Shown piece by piece: positions 26,006-35,309 of a stretch of 64,000 nucleotides of DNA. Source of the DNA: a bacterium D16-76 (GTDB lineage: Bacteria; Bacillota; Clostridia; Oscillospirales; Acutalibacteraceae); contig QZEE01000005.1 of NCBI GenBank assembly GCA_009917445.1, forward strand, positions 1 to 64,000, in the 5' to 3' direction. Positions within the stretch are counted from its first letter, which is position 1. Every line of letters begins with the position of its first letter. Position numbers and translations under genes: made by a program. Under the pieces are notes generated by a model. That model searched no databases and was not told the DNA's origin. It worked only from the letters and a program-made list of their open reading frames with translations.

Positions 26006-26833
26006 TCACCTCAATTCCTGTTTTTCCTTTTTCTTCTGAGAAGTTTTTGAACTCCTTGGCGCGTGCGATAACTCCCCGTCCAGTGAAAATCCAGTGCGCT
26101 CCTGCTTTGGCGCAAAAACGCCGCCCAGCTCTTTCAGCACTTCACTGGCGCTCTTTTCCACGGCGGGCAGCTCTTGCCCCTCCGCCGTGTACCCCGGCAG
26201 GAACAGACCGTTCACCATAAAATATCTGGCGTATTCTTGAGGAATGGGCGGGGAGATTTTGTAAAAAAGGTGCTCGTAAAAAGCCTTTCTCCCATCCAAA
26301 TATTTCTCTGATGCGGCCTTGTCGGTAAAGCGCTTTTTGTCCTGGTGGGCGATGGTTTTCCCATTCTGCCCCGGCAGCACATTCAAGGAAACCCGCCAGC
26401 TCACATACCACGCCACGGGCACAGATTTTTTCAGCGCACGGTCGTATTTCGTATCCTCGTACACATGGATATACATTCTATATACCATGTTGCTGATTTC
26501 ATCCGCGTGCCCATCAGAGGATTTCTGCCATACATTGCCGGTGTGCTTTACCTGGGGCATTTTCAGATACTCCACTGCCTTTTGCAAAAGGAGCGTGACA
26601 GCGGCCTGCTCCTGCCATTTCCCCACCATTGACTGTAATTCAGCATATAGGGATTTTTCAGCAGAAACACTTTTCTCCATCCAGGCCGTAAGCGTTTCCG
26701 TGGATTCCTCCGCAAAAGGCCGCAAAAAACCGTCAGTATCGTTGAAATAGATGGTGGAGCTATATTTGAGTTCACTCCCCGGCTGAACATTACCGTGGCT
26801 GTAGGCAGTATAGAATTTCTCATTTTCTGCCAA
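26006..26833 (-). CDS. Hypothetical ICE protein
   Basis: This 275-aa cytoplasmic protein is not recognised. It has N-terminal ENEKFYTAYSHGNVQPGSEL, a central basic region (LNVLPGQNGKTIAHQDKKRF) and a disordered Lys-rich C-terminus. TTG 26833 is used, 6 bp after the parB stop, with AAAGGTG as ribosome site. Co-transcribed with parB and the DUF3560 gene. Confidence 0.65.
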   Translation of the reverse strand: MAENEKFYTAYSHGNVQPGSELKYSSTIYFNDTDGFLRPFAEESTETLTAWMEKSVSAEKSLYAELQSMVGKWQEQAAVTLLLQKAVEYLKMPQVKHTGNVWQKSSDGHADEISNMVYRMYIHVYEDTKYDRALKKSVPVAWYVSWRVSLNVLPGQNGKTIAHQDKKRFTDKAASEKYLDGRKAFYEHLFYKISPPIPQEYARYFMVNGLFLPGYTAEGQELPAVEKSASEVLKELGGVFAPKQERTGFSLDGELSHAPRSSKTSQKKKEKQELR

Positions 26834-26839
26834 AGGCCA

Positions 26840-28498
26840 TCACCTTTCCTTTGCGGCGTCCTTCACCGCCTGCTTGGCTTTCTGCTTTTCCTCCATTTTA
26901 CGCTGCAGGTCCAGGGCATTGAACACCTTGCGTTTGACCTCGCTGACCGTAGGGGCCTTGTCATTGGGGAAATACTCCTTCAGTTCATTGCTGGTGAAGG
27001 TGTACTTGATTTCGGGTTCGGCCTTGGGCTTGACAATGGAAGATATCTTCTTTTCGTCCAGCGGAGCGGGGGCCTTGGCGGGCTTGGTGGGTGCAGGGGG
27101 AGCAGCTTTCTCCGTGGGCTGAGTGGCGTTGCCCATAACAGGCGGTTTTGGGGTAGAGGCTGTTTTTTCCAGCGCAGGGGCAGCTTTCGCGGCCTCCTGG
27201 CTGGCCTTTTTTATCTCTGTGGCCTGGGCCATGGTGGGGACAACGCCCTCTTTCTTGATATAGTCCACCACCTTTTCCTGTTCCTCGGGCTTGAGATAGG
27301 ACAGCTCCACCGCCGTATTGAAGGGCATTTCTTTTTTGTCCACCTGCTGTTTTAAGTCTGGCACCAGGGATTCAATCCGCACTAAGCGCTGTACCTGGTT
27401 GCGGCTCATGCCCAAGTCCTCGGCCACCTGCTGGTCAGATCGCTTTTGCGGCCCGGCAAGCTGCTCCATCTTGGAGCGCCGCCCAGCTTTGCGGGTCAGG
27501 GCGTCCAGTTTCATTTTGGCGGCACGGGCCAGCTCAGAGGTGGGAATATCCTGGCGGTGCAGGTTGCCATCCACCACTTCAATGCGGGCGGTATCGTCGT
27601 CCTCCCGGACGATCACTACGGGCACGGGGTAGTTCAACTGCTTGGCAATATCGTGCCGCCTGTGGCCGGAGAGCAGCTCCAAACCGCCGCCCTCCCGGGG
27701 GCGGGCCTTGACCGGCTCGTTGATGCCGTTTTCTTTGATGGATTCATACAAATCCTTGTAGTCCTGGACTTCCCGGTTAATGGAAAAGGGGTGTTCCAGG
27801 AACTCAAAGAAATAGCCAGGGTGCAGGCGCATGGAAAAACCCTCGCCTTCCTGGGGAATGGGCAGGCTTTTCAGCGCGGATTCATCGGGCTTGTCCAGCT
27901 TATCCGCAAAAATCTGCGTTACCTTTATCCCTTTAGGCGGCTCAATAGCAGTATCTTTCGCGGGGCCAGCGGCGGGGGCAGGCTTACTATCACTGTTCTT
28001 TGCCGGAGCCTCTGATTTTTTATCGCTGGTGGCAGGGATGGACTTATCCTCACCAGCCTTTACCGGGGTATCGGGCTTTTTGTCACCAGTGGCAGGGGTG
28101 GCCTTACCGTCACCAGCCTTTGCCGGGGCATCGGGCTTTTTGTCACCAGTGGCAGGAGTGGCCTTACCGTCACCAGCCTTTGCCGGGGCCTCTGGCTTTT
28201 TGTCACCAGTGGCAGGAGTGGCCTTACCGTCACCAGCCTTTACCGGGGCCTCTGGCTTTTTCTCACCAGTGGCAGGGGTGGACTTACCGTCACCAGCCTT
28301 TGCCGGGGCCTCTGGCTTTTTCTCACCAGTGGCAGGGGTGGACTTGCCGTCACCAGCCTTTGCCGGGGTATCGGGCTTTTTCTCGCCAGGGGCAGGTGCG
28401 GCCTTGGTATCAGCAGCTTTCAGCGGGCCACTGTCCAGCTTGATTTGCTCAGGTTTCTTTTCAACCGGGGATATGCCTGGCTTTTTGTTATCGGGCAT
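26840..28498 (-). CDS. ParB-like partition/segregation protein with Ala/Pro/Lys repeat arm
   Basis: This 552-aa protein has an unusual N-terminal arm of about 185 residues made of 20-residue Lys/Pro/Ala repeats (GDKKPEAPAKAGDGKATPAT type). It then has a ParB/Srx-fold domain (about 240-325) with LLSGHRRHDIAKQL as the CTP-binding ParB box, and a helix-turn-helix (SDQQVAEDLGMSRNQVQRLV, about 360). A second low-complexity C-terminal region follows. No ParA is nearby, as is usual for Tn1549-like ICEs. ATG 28498 follows AAGGAGG. Three ICE palindromes lie within 20-135 bp upstream, so ParB is the first candidate to bind them. Confidence 0.88.
   Translation of the reverse strand: MPDNKKPGISPVEKKPEQIKLDSGPLKAADTKAAPAPGEKKPDTPAKAGDGKSTPATGEKKPEAPAKAGDGKSTPATGEKKPEAPVKAGDGKATPATGDKKPEAPAKAGDGKATPATGDKKPDAPAKAGDGKATPATGDKKPDTPVKAGEDKSIPATSDKKSEAPAKNSDSKPAPAAGPAKDTAIEPPKGIKVTQIFADKLDKPDESALKSLPIPQEGEGFSMRLHPGYFFEFLEHPFSINREVQDYKDLYESIKENGINEPVKARPREGGGLELLSGHRRHDIAKQLNYPVPVVIVREDDDTARIEVVDGNLHRQDIPTSELARAAKMKLDALTRKAGRRSKMEQLAGPQKRSDQQVAEDLGMSRNQVQRLVRIESLVPDLKQQVDKKEMPFNTAVELSYLKPEEQEKVVDYIKKEGVVPTMAQATEIKKASQEAAKAAPALEKTASTPKPPVMGNATQPTEKAAPPAPTKPAKAPAPLDEKKISSIVKPKAEPEIKYTFTSNELKEYFPNDKAPTVSEVKRKVFNALDLQRKMEEKQKAKQAVKDAAKER
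28019..28425. repeat. 60-bp tandem repeat in parB
   Basis: About six and a half 60-bp units (containing gtcaccagtggcagg and gccttaccgtcacc), 85-95% alike, encode the 20-residue repeats of the ParB arm. Being in-frame, copy-number change would only alter arm length. Confidence 0.92.
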
Positions 28499-28516
28499 TC
28501 AATTCCTCCTTCTTTT

Positions 28517-28539
28517 TGTGTCCCAACTTGGGACAGATT
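28517..28539. repeat. ICE palindrome copy 9
   Basis: TGTGTCCCAA-C-TTGGGACAGA, upstream of parB (19 bp from its ATG, overlapping the region just 5' of the ribosome site). Confidence 0.88.
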
Positions 28540-28557
28540 TTTACAGATACGGGTCAA

Positions 28558-28582
28558 AATGCGTCCCAAGTTGGGACACATT
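28558..28582. repeat. ICE palindrome copy 10
   Basis: AATGCGTCCCAA-G-TTGGGACACATT, one base different between arms; 41 bp from copy 9. Confidence 0.9.
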
Positions 28583-28601
28583 ACTTACAAGGATAAAGCC
28601 A

Positions 28602-28630
28602 GAAATGCGTCCCAAGTTGGGACGCATTTC
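28602..28630. repeat. ICE palindrome copy 11 (perfect, 29 bp)
   Basis: Arm GAAATGCGTCCCAA with central G, perfect. Spacing between centres of copies 9, 10 and 11 is about 42 and 46 bp, close to four helical turns. Confidence 0.9.
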
Positions 28631-28670
28631 CAGATATCCCCTGTGATCAACAGGATTTTTTATAGAAAAT

Positions 28671-28699
28671 TTGCATTTTGATTCCAGGCGCGGTACAAT
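28671..28699 (+). promoter_or_regulatory. Promoter of the SLH-CAP gene
   Basis: TTGCAT (28671-28676), a 17-bp spacer and TACAAT (28694-28699), 43 bp before the ATG at 28743. Confidence 0.6.
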
Positions 28700-28742
28700 T
28701 ATATTGTAAGAAATTTATATAACAAGAAAGAGGTTCTATATT

Positions 28743-30008
28743 ATGAAAAAGCGGTTTTGTTTTGTACTGTTCCTGGTTCTGCTTGTCACCTCCCTTTGGT
28801 CTGTCCCCGCCCGGGCAAAAAGCGTTTCCGCCTTTACAGACGTAAAGCCCGGCGCATGGTATTACAGCGCCGTGGAATACGCCGTGTCAAACAGTCTGTT
28901 CAGCGGTACATCAGCCGCCACGTTCAGCCCCAACACGCCTATGACACGGGGGATGTTCGTTACCGTGCTGGGCCGTTTGCATGGGGTTGAAAAAAGCTAT
29001 GGCATGGACAGCCAGTCCCCCTTTGGCGACGTGGCAAAAACAGCCTATTACTTCCCCTATGCCCTGTGGGCCAGCGAAAACGGTATTGCCAACGGTACAG
29101 GCTACGGATTCAACCCGGACGGAAAGATCACCCGGGAACAGATGGCGGTCATGCTGTATAATTACTTTGTGAAATTCAACACCTTCTCTCTGATAGAAAA
29201 AGACAGCGATTACCATACCTTCACCGACCGCGACCGGGTTTCCTCTTTTGCCCGGCCCGCTATGGAATGGGCCGTCCGGTATGGCCTCCTGAATGGCACC
29301 GGGCAAAAAAGGCTGGAACCCCAGGGGCAGGCCAGCCGGGCCCAGGTGGCCCAGATATTCCTGAGCTTCAGCAAACTGGAAAAGTACGCCACACCCAACG
29401 CCACGCCGGCGCCTCCTGATTTAACGCCCACGCCTTCCCCGGTTCCTACGCCTGCACCCACTCCCGCGCCCACCCCTACAACCCCGCCCTGGTACAACTA
29501 TGACCCAGTCTACGAGCTGCCCACCGGGAAGTCGGAAAAGGACGCCCACGGCGGATATTTTGACTATGACTTGGCCCGGGAAGTCACCCGGCAAATCAAC
29601 GAGCTCCGGGTAAAAGAGGGGATGAAGGCCCTGAAATTCCACCCCCTCATAAGGGATTGGGCGGATATCCGGGCCATGGAGAGCGAAGTATTGTTTGAGC
29701 ATACCCGGCCCGATGGCAGCGTGTGCCTCACCGTGGGCCTGGGCCTCCATGTGGAGAACCTATATAAAGGCATCGGCTACCCGGTAGGGTATATTGCTGA
29801 TTCCCGGGCCATGGCAAAGCGCATTGTGGACAGTTGGTACAACTCCATCGGGCACCGGCGGAATATGCTCCACACGTCCATGGACGTGGCGGCGGTCTCC
29901 TGCTATGTGGTGGACCGGAACGTATACGCCGCCCACCTGTTCAGCAAACACCCCCTTTACTTCTTTGACTATGATATTTACGATATCTACGGCTGGCCCC
30001 GGACATGA
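28743..30008 (+). CDS. SLH-domain surface protein with C-terminal CAP domain
   Basis: This 421-aa exported protein has a signal peptide (MKKRFCFVLFLVLLVTSLWS, cut near ARA at about residue 25). Three SLH repeats (about 30-215: FTDVKPGAWYYSAVEYAV, FGDVAKTAYYFPYALWA, FTDRDRVSSFARPAMEWAV) bind cell-wall polymers. A Thr/Pro linker (TPAPTPAPTPTTPPW) precedes a CAP/SCP domain (about 265-415) with ELRVKEGMKALKFHPLIRDW, HTRPDG and GHRRNMLH. CAP proteins in bacteria act at the cell surface with varied, mostly unknown roles. It is the only plus-strand gene in this half of the ICE, with its own promoter and terminator. Confidence 0.93.
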   Translation: MKKRFCFVLFLVLLVTSLWSVPARAKSVSAFTDVKPGAWYYSAVEYAVSNSLFSGTSAATFSPNTPMTRGMFVTVLGRLHGVEKSYGMDSQSPFGDVAKTAYYFPYALWASENGIANGTGYGFNPDGKITREQMAVMLYNYFVKFNTFSLIEKDSDYHTFTDRDRVSSFARPAMEWAVRYGLLNGTGQKRLEPQGQASRAQVAQIFLSFSKLEKYATPNATPAPPDLTPTPSPVPTPAPTPAPTPTTPPWYNYDPVYELPTGKSEKDAHGGYFDYDLAREVTRQINELRVKEGMKALKFHPLIRDWADIRAMESEVLFEHTRPDGSVCLTVGLGLHVENLYKGIGYPVGYIADSRAMAKRIVDSWYNSIGHRRNMLHTSMDVAAVSCYVVDRNVYAAHLFSKHPLYFFDYDIYDIYGWPRT

Positions 30009-30010
30009 TG

Positions 30011-30040
30011 GAAAGCCCCTTTAGGGGGCTTTCTTTTTTT
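30011..30040 (+). terminator. Intrinsic terminator of the SLH-CAP gene
   Basis: GAAAGCCCC and its complement with a short loop, then TTCTTTTTTT, immediately after the stop. It overlaps the last bases of the convergent DUF11 gene. Confidence 0.88.
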
Positions 30041-33000
30041 ACCATTCATCATCCAGCAGCTTGATCCAGGTCTCCCGGCCGTGGCTGTCCTTGGTGTATT
30101 CATGGCTGTTGCTCACCTCGGCCACCAGCGGGGCAAAGGAGCCCACGTCCGTGAAAGTGCGGCCCATCAGGCCGTTGCGGTTGGGATTGGTGTCCCTTTC
30201 TGTAAAGTCGCACAAATCCATTGCCAGCTTGATGCGGCTGACCGGTTCATCGGCATGGGAGATATAGGACGTAAAGTCCCTCCTGAAAGCCTCGCCCAGA
30301 ATGCGGTAGGCCTGTGCCTGGGTAGCCGGGGTGCCGCCCATGCTGTCAGAGGGGTACTCCGCCGGGGAGATGATCCCCAGGGACATTAAGAAACGGACGG
30401 CCTTGGTTTCCACCTCGTCGGGCACGGGCTTTGTGCCCGCGCCCAGAGAGCCGCGGTATGTATCGGTCATAATACGGTATGCTACCTGGCACACCTGCTG
30501 GATGGTAATAGGGTCGTCCGGCCCCCATTTGTGAATGGGATTTCCCTGGCTGTCCCCATAGCCGACGAACATGGCATAATGGATGTCCGTAAATGGATTG
30601 CTTATATCCTCCGGGATGGACACCTCCGGGGCGGTCACATTCACATCCATATGGCTGGTGCTCTTGATGGCGGCATGGTTGGTAAAGCTCTTGCCGGATG
30701 CGTCTGTCTTGAATTCCACACTGAACGCGGCCCTTACAGACTGGCCCGGCTGGATATCCCCAAGATTGAGCACCAGCCTGCGCCCATCAAAGCTCCATGC
30801 CTCCTTGGACGTTTTTATGCCGTTGATGGTAATGGAGTCGTTCAAGAGGGTCATGAGGGAGTAGTCCAGGGTATCGGACACCTGCACGCCGCTCCAAACC
30901 TTATCGCTGGTATTATTGGCTGTGATGGTGTAGGTAGCAGTTTCATGGGACTGCACGATAGTCTTGTCCACGGCCTTTGTGCCGCTGGGCTGCTGGGCAG
31001 GGGTATCCGGCTGGCCGGGGGTGGGTGTTGGAACAGGCGTGGGGCCGGGAACGGTCACGCCGGGGTCAGTGCCGGTCTTATCGCCGTTGTCCCCTTTGCC
31101 AATAGCCGTGTTGGTGATGGTCGTCCCCTCCGCGCTGTCCAGGACGCGCACTTCAAATTCCACAACAGCCTCATGGTTGGGTTTCAGATCCCCCACGGGG
31201 ATTTCCAGGGCCCTGCCGGATATGCCATAGGCAATGGCCTGCCCGTCCACCCGCACAGAGCCGGACACAAATTCCAGGCCAGCGGGGATGATATCGGAAA
31301 CCGTGACATTCTTCCAGTCTGCGGTAGCGTTTGCTCCGTTCTTTACCTTGATAGTATAAGTGAAAATGTCGCCGGGCTTTACCTCGGTCTTGCTGGCTGT
31401 CTTGGTAAGAGAGGGCGCGGTCTTACCGCCGTCAATGGTTACGCCGGTATCGGGGAGCTGGATGTCCTCCCGGTCGGGGCTTTTCACAACGGCGGTGTTG
31501 GTGATGTATAGTCCCTGTGCGCCATCGTCCACGGTGACGCGGAACGAAAATGTTTTGGTCTGTCCAGGCTCTACGGTATCGGCCAGGAGCTTTAGGGTGC
31601 GGCTACTGGCGTTGTAGGAATAATCATTGGTGCCCCTGCCGTTTACCTCCACGCTGCCGGAAACAAAGCTCAGGTGTTCCGGGATAACGTCCACGACTTC
31701 CACATTCTTCCAGGGCCCGGAGGCGGTGGATGCGTTGCGCACGGCAATGGAGTAAGTAAGGATATCTCCCACTTTAGCCTTAGACTTGTCCACGGTCTTA
31801 GCGTTTACAGAACCCTCTGCCTTGCCGTCCGCCACAGTCACATCGCTGGGAGTGGTGACGGTAACAGGGCCGCCGTTCTTTGCGGTGATCACAGCGGTAT
31901 TCCCGAACTTTTTGCCGTAAGCATGGGAGTTGACCGCCGCTGTGAAAGTGACGGTTTTCGTCTGGCCCGGAGCGAGATCCCCCAGCTCCACCCGGAGCTG
32001 CCGGGCCGTACCGTCAAAAAAATGACGAGCGGGAAGGCCGTCCACCTGGACGCTGTCAGGGTTCAGGGTCAGGTATTCGGACAGGGTGTCGGTAACGATT
32101 ACATCTTTCAGGTTGGACGTAACCTTGTCGGAGTTGTGGGCGGTAATGGTGTAGGTAAGTACATCGCCCACCTTGGCGGTGGTCTGGCTGACGGTCTTTG
32201 TGCCGCTCAATTCGCCTTTCCCCAGCCCAACTTCCACGCCGTTGTCGCTGGCGGTGCGCTTGCCGTTATCACCCTCGGCAGTAGCCACGTTGCGGATAAT
32301 ATCCTCGGCGGCCCTTTCCAGAACCTTCACCTGGAACGTCACCCGGACGCTCTCATTGGGCTTGAGATTGCCCAGCTTGACTTCCAGCACCTGCCCGGCC
32401 AGGGTGTACTCTGTGGTGGTATCGTCAATAGCGACTGTGCCGCCCACCAGCTCCACACCAACCGGGAGCACGTCGGAGAGTACCACGTTTTTCCAGTCGG
32501 CGGTGGCCTTGGCTCCGTTCTTGACCTCCACGGTATAGGTGAAAGTATCGCCGGGCTTGGCCTTTTTCACGCTGGCGGTTTTCGTCATCATGGGCTCGGT
32601 CTGGCCACCGCTGATCTCTACGCCTGTGTCGGGGAGCTGCATATCCTCCCGGCCGGGGCTGGTGACTTTGGCGGTGTTCACGATGTACTGGCCCTGGGCT
32701 CCGTCCTCTACAGTGACGCGGAAAGTATAGGTCAGGGTTTTGCCGATGGCAATTTTATCGGCAATCAGGGTCAAAGTATGGGTATCTGCATTGTACGAAT
32801 AATCATTGCTGGAACGGCCGTCCACCTCCACGCTGCCGGGGACAAAGGCCAGGTGTTCGGGGATGGTATCCGTCACCTTGACATCATTCCAATCAGCGGT
32901 AGCGGTGCTGGCGTTGCGCAGGGCAATGGAATAGGTGAGCGTATCGCCCGCATTGGCCTTAGACTTGCTCACCGTCTTAGCCCCGGAACTGCCCTCGGGT

Positions 33001-35222
33001 ACACCAGCGGCGACGCTCACGCCGGTATCAGTAGCGGAAATATCCTCGGAATTGTCCGCGCTCAAAATGGCGGTATTGCTGAACTTCTTGCCGTATGCGG
33101 TGTTGTTCACCAGAACGGAGAAAGTCAGCACCTTGCTCTGGCCGGGGGCGATATCCCCCAATTCAGCGGTAAGCTGGCGGGTCTTGCTGTTGAAGGTGGT
33201 GCGTACCGGGCTGCCGTCCACGGCGACGCTGCCCTGGTTGAAGGTGACGTATTTAGGTAGTGTATCAGACATGACAACATTCCGCAGGGGGACGGTGGCG
33301 GTGTCGGCATTGCTGGCGGTGATGGTATAGGTAAGCGTATCGCCAACTCTGGCCTTAGCCTTGTCCACGGACTTCACAGCGGACATTTTCGCGGCGCCGT
33401 CCTCAACGGTCACGCCCTCGTCAGAGGGGACAACTGGGTCACTGTTCTCTGCACCCAGAACGGCGGTGTTCTGGAAAGCCTGCCCATACGCGGCGCTGTT
33501 GACTTTCACCTGGAAAGTGATAATCTTTTCAGCGCCCGGGGCTATCTCCCCCAGCTCCACCGTCAGGGCGCCCTTTTCAAAACGGTAACGCCCGCTGGTC
33601 CCGTCCACCATGACGCTGCCCTGCACAAAGTCCACGAAAGCGGGGAGGGTGTCTGTCAGGGTAGTATCTTCCAGCGGAGCGGTGGCATCCTCCGCGTTCT
33701 TGGCGGTGACGGTATAGGTCAGGGTATCGCCCACCTTGGCCTTACCCTTATCCACGGATTTTTTTGAGGTAAGCCCCGGCTTGCCGTCCTCTACCTTGGT
33801 ACTGCTGTCCGTAACGGGCACATCCTCGCTGTTATCAGCTCCCAGAATGGCAGTATTGGAAAGGGTTTCGCCGTAAGCGGTATCTTTGACGATAGCCGCG
33901 AAAGAAACCTTTTTGCTCTTGCCGGGGGCAATATCCCCCACGTTCACGGAAAGCAGGCCGGTTTTCACGTCAAAGCTGTATCTGGTGTTTTCTCCGTCTA
34001 CCAGCACGCTGCCATAGACAAAGCCTAAATGCTGGGAAAGGGTATCGCTCACGACGGCATTTCTCAAAGTGCCGGCAGCGCTCTTGTTGTTGCCGACGGT
34101 GACAGTGTAGTGGAGGGTATCGCCCACTTTCGCCTCAGCCTTATCCACTTCCTTAGAGCCGGTCATAACTGCCTGCCCCTGGCGGTAGACATAGGTGATC
34201 TCTGTGGTGTAGCCCAGATAATTCCTATTTTTGAAGTCTCTGGGGGAGTGGGTTGACTGCCCTTTGGTGACGATAGGCTCTGCAATCTCGTTGCCCTCAC
34301 CGTCCACAAAACGCTCTGTGACTGTATTGAGATTATCCTCGCTGTAGTTCAGCTTGTGCCAGTCAGCGGCATTGTGCTTGACCGTGGCCTCGATAAGCTC
34401 TCCATAGGCCCAGTAGCTTTCTGAAAGGTCTTTGTAAGGGTTCTGCACCCCCAGCGCCCGGAGTTCTTCCGCCGTGATTTTTCGGTTGCGCAGGCGGTTT
34501 ATCAGGGTGACGGTCTCGGCCCGGCTGATTTCGCTTTCGGGGCGGAAAGTGCCGTCCGGGTAGCCCACGATCCAGCCAGCCTCGGCGGCGGAATTGATAT
34601 CATCGTAAGCCCAGTGGGAACGGCTCACGTCGCTAAAGGGCGCGTTCTCTGCCTGGGGCAGCTCGGCAAAGGCAGCGGCCATGGCCGCGAACTCCGCCCG
34701 GGTGATAGCCGCATAGGGCTGGAACTTTCCGTCCCCGCACCAACTGAGGATGCCCGCGTTGTAGCAGACAGACAGCTTGTCATAATACCACACGCCGGCG
34801 GGCACGTCGGAGAAGGTCTTTTCTGTCAGGCGCTGCTTGGCTTCCGGGTATACGCCGTTGTACAGCCGGGAAAAAATCGTTACGGCCTCGCAGCGGGAAA
34901 GGCTCCGGTCCCCCCGCACGGTCTTGTCCGGGTAGCCAACGATGAAGTTGATTTCTTCCTGGGAGTAGATATGGTCGGTAGTCTGGGAAAAGCTCTCAAA
35001 CTCATACCCTTCGATGGCGGGCGCGTCCTTGACCCAGCTTGACTTGCTGGTGTTGGACGGTGCCAGCTCCCGGCTGGTGCTCTCGTCAATATAGCGTTCG
35101 GTCAGGGTGCCGGGTTCGCCAGGGGTCAAATCCTCTGCGGCAAAAGCTGGGGTTGTCATTGTCCCCACAATGGTAAGCAGGGACAGGAATAGGGCCAAAA
35201 ACTTGCTGGTGATTTTCTTCAA
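30039..35222 (-). CDS. Giant SLH/DUF11-repeat surface protein
   Basis: This 1727-aa exported protein starts at TTG 35222 after AGGAGG. A signal peptide (KKITSKFLALFLSLLTIVGT, cut near AFA, about residue 28) leads to three SLH units (about 92-300, with FIVGYPDKTVRGDRSLSRCE and WIVGYPDGTFRPESEISRAE). Nine DUF11-type beta domains of about 118 residues then follow (about 355-1500), each opening like KSVDKGKAKVGDTLTYTVT and containing VTDTLP. A Pro/Thr linker precedes the ninth. The C-terminal 220 residues include a further SLH-like region (NPFTDIHYAMFVGYGD). It is wall-anchored through SLH and forms a long stalk, a plausible adhesin or mating-contact factor. It makes up 15% of the ICE. Confidence 0.93.
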   Translation of the reverse strand: MKKITSKFLALFLSLLTIVGTMTTPAFAAEDLTPGEPGTLTERYIDESTSRELAPSNTSKSSWVKDAPAIEGYEFESFSQTTDHIYSQEEINFIVGYPDKTVRGDRSLSRCEAVTIFSRLYNGVYPEAKQRLTEKTFSDVPAGVWYYDKLSVCYNAGILSWCGDGKFQPYAAITRAEFAAMAAAFAELPQAENAPFSDVSRSHWAYDDINSAAEAGWIVGYPDGTFRPESEISRAETVTLINRLRNRKITAEELRALGVQNPYKDLSESYWAYGELIEATVKHNAADWHKLNYSEDNLNTVTERFVDGEGNEIAEPIVTKGQSTHSPRDFKNRNYLGYTTEITYVYRQGQAVMTGSKEVDKAEAKVGDTLHYTVTVGNNKSAAGTLRNAVVSDTLSQHLGFVYGSVLVDGENTRYSFDVKTGLLSVNVGDIAPGKSKKVSFAAIVKDTAYGETLSNTAILGADNSEDVPVTDSSTKVEDGKPGLTSKKSVDKGKAKVGDTLTYTVTAKNAEDATAPLEDTTLTDTLPAFVDFVQGSVMVDGTSGRYRFEKGALTVELGEIAPGAEKIITFQVKVNSAAYGQAFQNTAVLGAENSDPVVPSDEGVTVEDGAAKMSAVKSVDKAKARVGDTLTYTITASNADTATVPLRNVVMSDTLPKYVTFNQGSVAVDGSPVRTTFNSKTRQLTAELGDIAPGQSKVLTFSVLVNNTAYGKKFSNTAILSADNSEDISATDTGVSVAAGVPEGSSGAKTVSKSKANAGDTLTYSIALRNASTATADWNDVKVTDTIPEHLAFVPGSVEVDGRSSNDYSYNADTHTLTLIADKIAIGKTLTYTFRVTVEDGAQGQYIVNTAKVTSPGREDMQLPDTGVEISGGQTEPMMTKTASVKKAKPGDTFTYTVEVKNGAKATADWKNVVLSDVLPVGVELVGGTVAIDDTTTEYTLAGQVLEVKLGNLKPNESVRVTFQVKVLERAAEDIIRNVATAEGDNGKRTASDNGVEVGLGKGELSGTKTVSQTTAKVGDVLTYTITAHNSDKVTSNLKDVIVTDTLSEYLTLNPDSVQVDGLPARHFFDGTARQLRVELGDLAPGQTKTVTFTAAVNSHAYGKKFGNTAVITAKNGGPVTVTTPSDVTVADGKAEGSVNAKTVDKSKAKVGDILTYSIAVRNASTASGPWKNVEVVDVIPEHLSFVSGSVEVNGRGTNDYSYNASSRTLKLLADTVEPGQTKTFSFRVTVDDGAQGLYITNTAVVKSPDREDIQLPDTGVTIDGGKTAPSLTKTASKTEVKPGDIFTYTIKVKNGANATADWKNVTVSDIIPAGLEFVSGSVRVDGQAIAYGISGRALEIPVGDLKPNHEAVVEFEVRVLDSAEGTTITNTAIGKGDNGDKTGTDPGVTVPGPTPVPTPTPGQPDTPAQQPSGTKAVDKTIVQSHETATYTITANNTSDKVWSGVQVSDTLDYSLMTLLNDSITINGIKTSKEAWSFDGRRLVLNLGDIQPGQSVRAAFSVEFKTDASGKSFTNHAAIKSTSHMDVNVTAPEVSIPEDISNPFTDIHYAMFVGYGDSQGNPIHKWGPDDPITIQQVCQVAYRIMTDTYRGSLGAGTKPVPDEVETKAVRFLMSLGIISPAEYPSDSMGGTPATQAQAYRILGEAFRRDFTSYISHADEPVSRIKLAMDLCDFTERDTNPNRNGLMGRTFTDVGSFAPLVAEVSNSHEYTKDSHGRETWIKLLDDEW

Positions 35223-35309
35223 ATAAAAGCCTCCTTATATATTTTTTGTTTGGTGGGTTTAGGGTGAAATGCCGGTATGGGGGGCGCGCGGGGTTGGGAA
35301 GAAAAGCGT

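Noticed and set aside
28019-28425. Regular 60-bp units as a CRISPR array
   Set aside because: No unique spacers; units are continuous, in frame and code for the ParB arm.
30531-33260. Long plus-strand ORFs (30531-31511 and 31674-33260) opposite the DUF11 gene
   Set aside because: They are antisense shadows of a repetitive GC-rich coding region, lack ribosome sites and repeat wherever the DUF11 units repeat.
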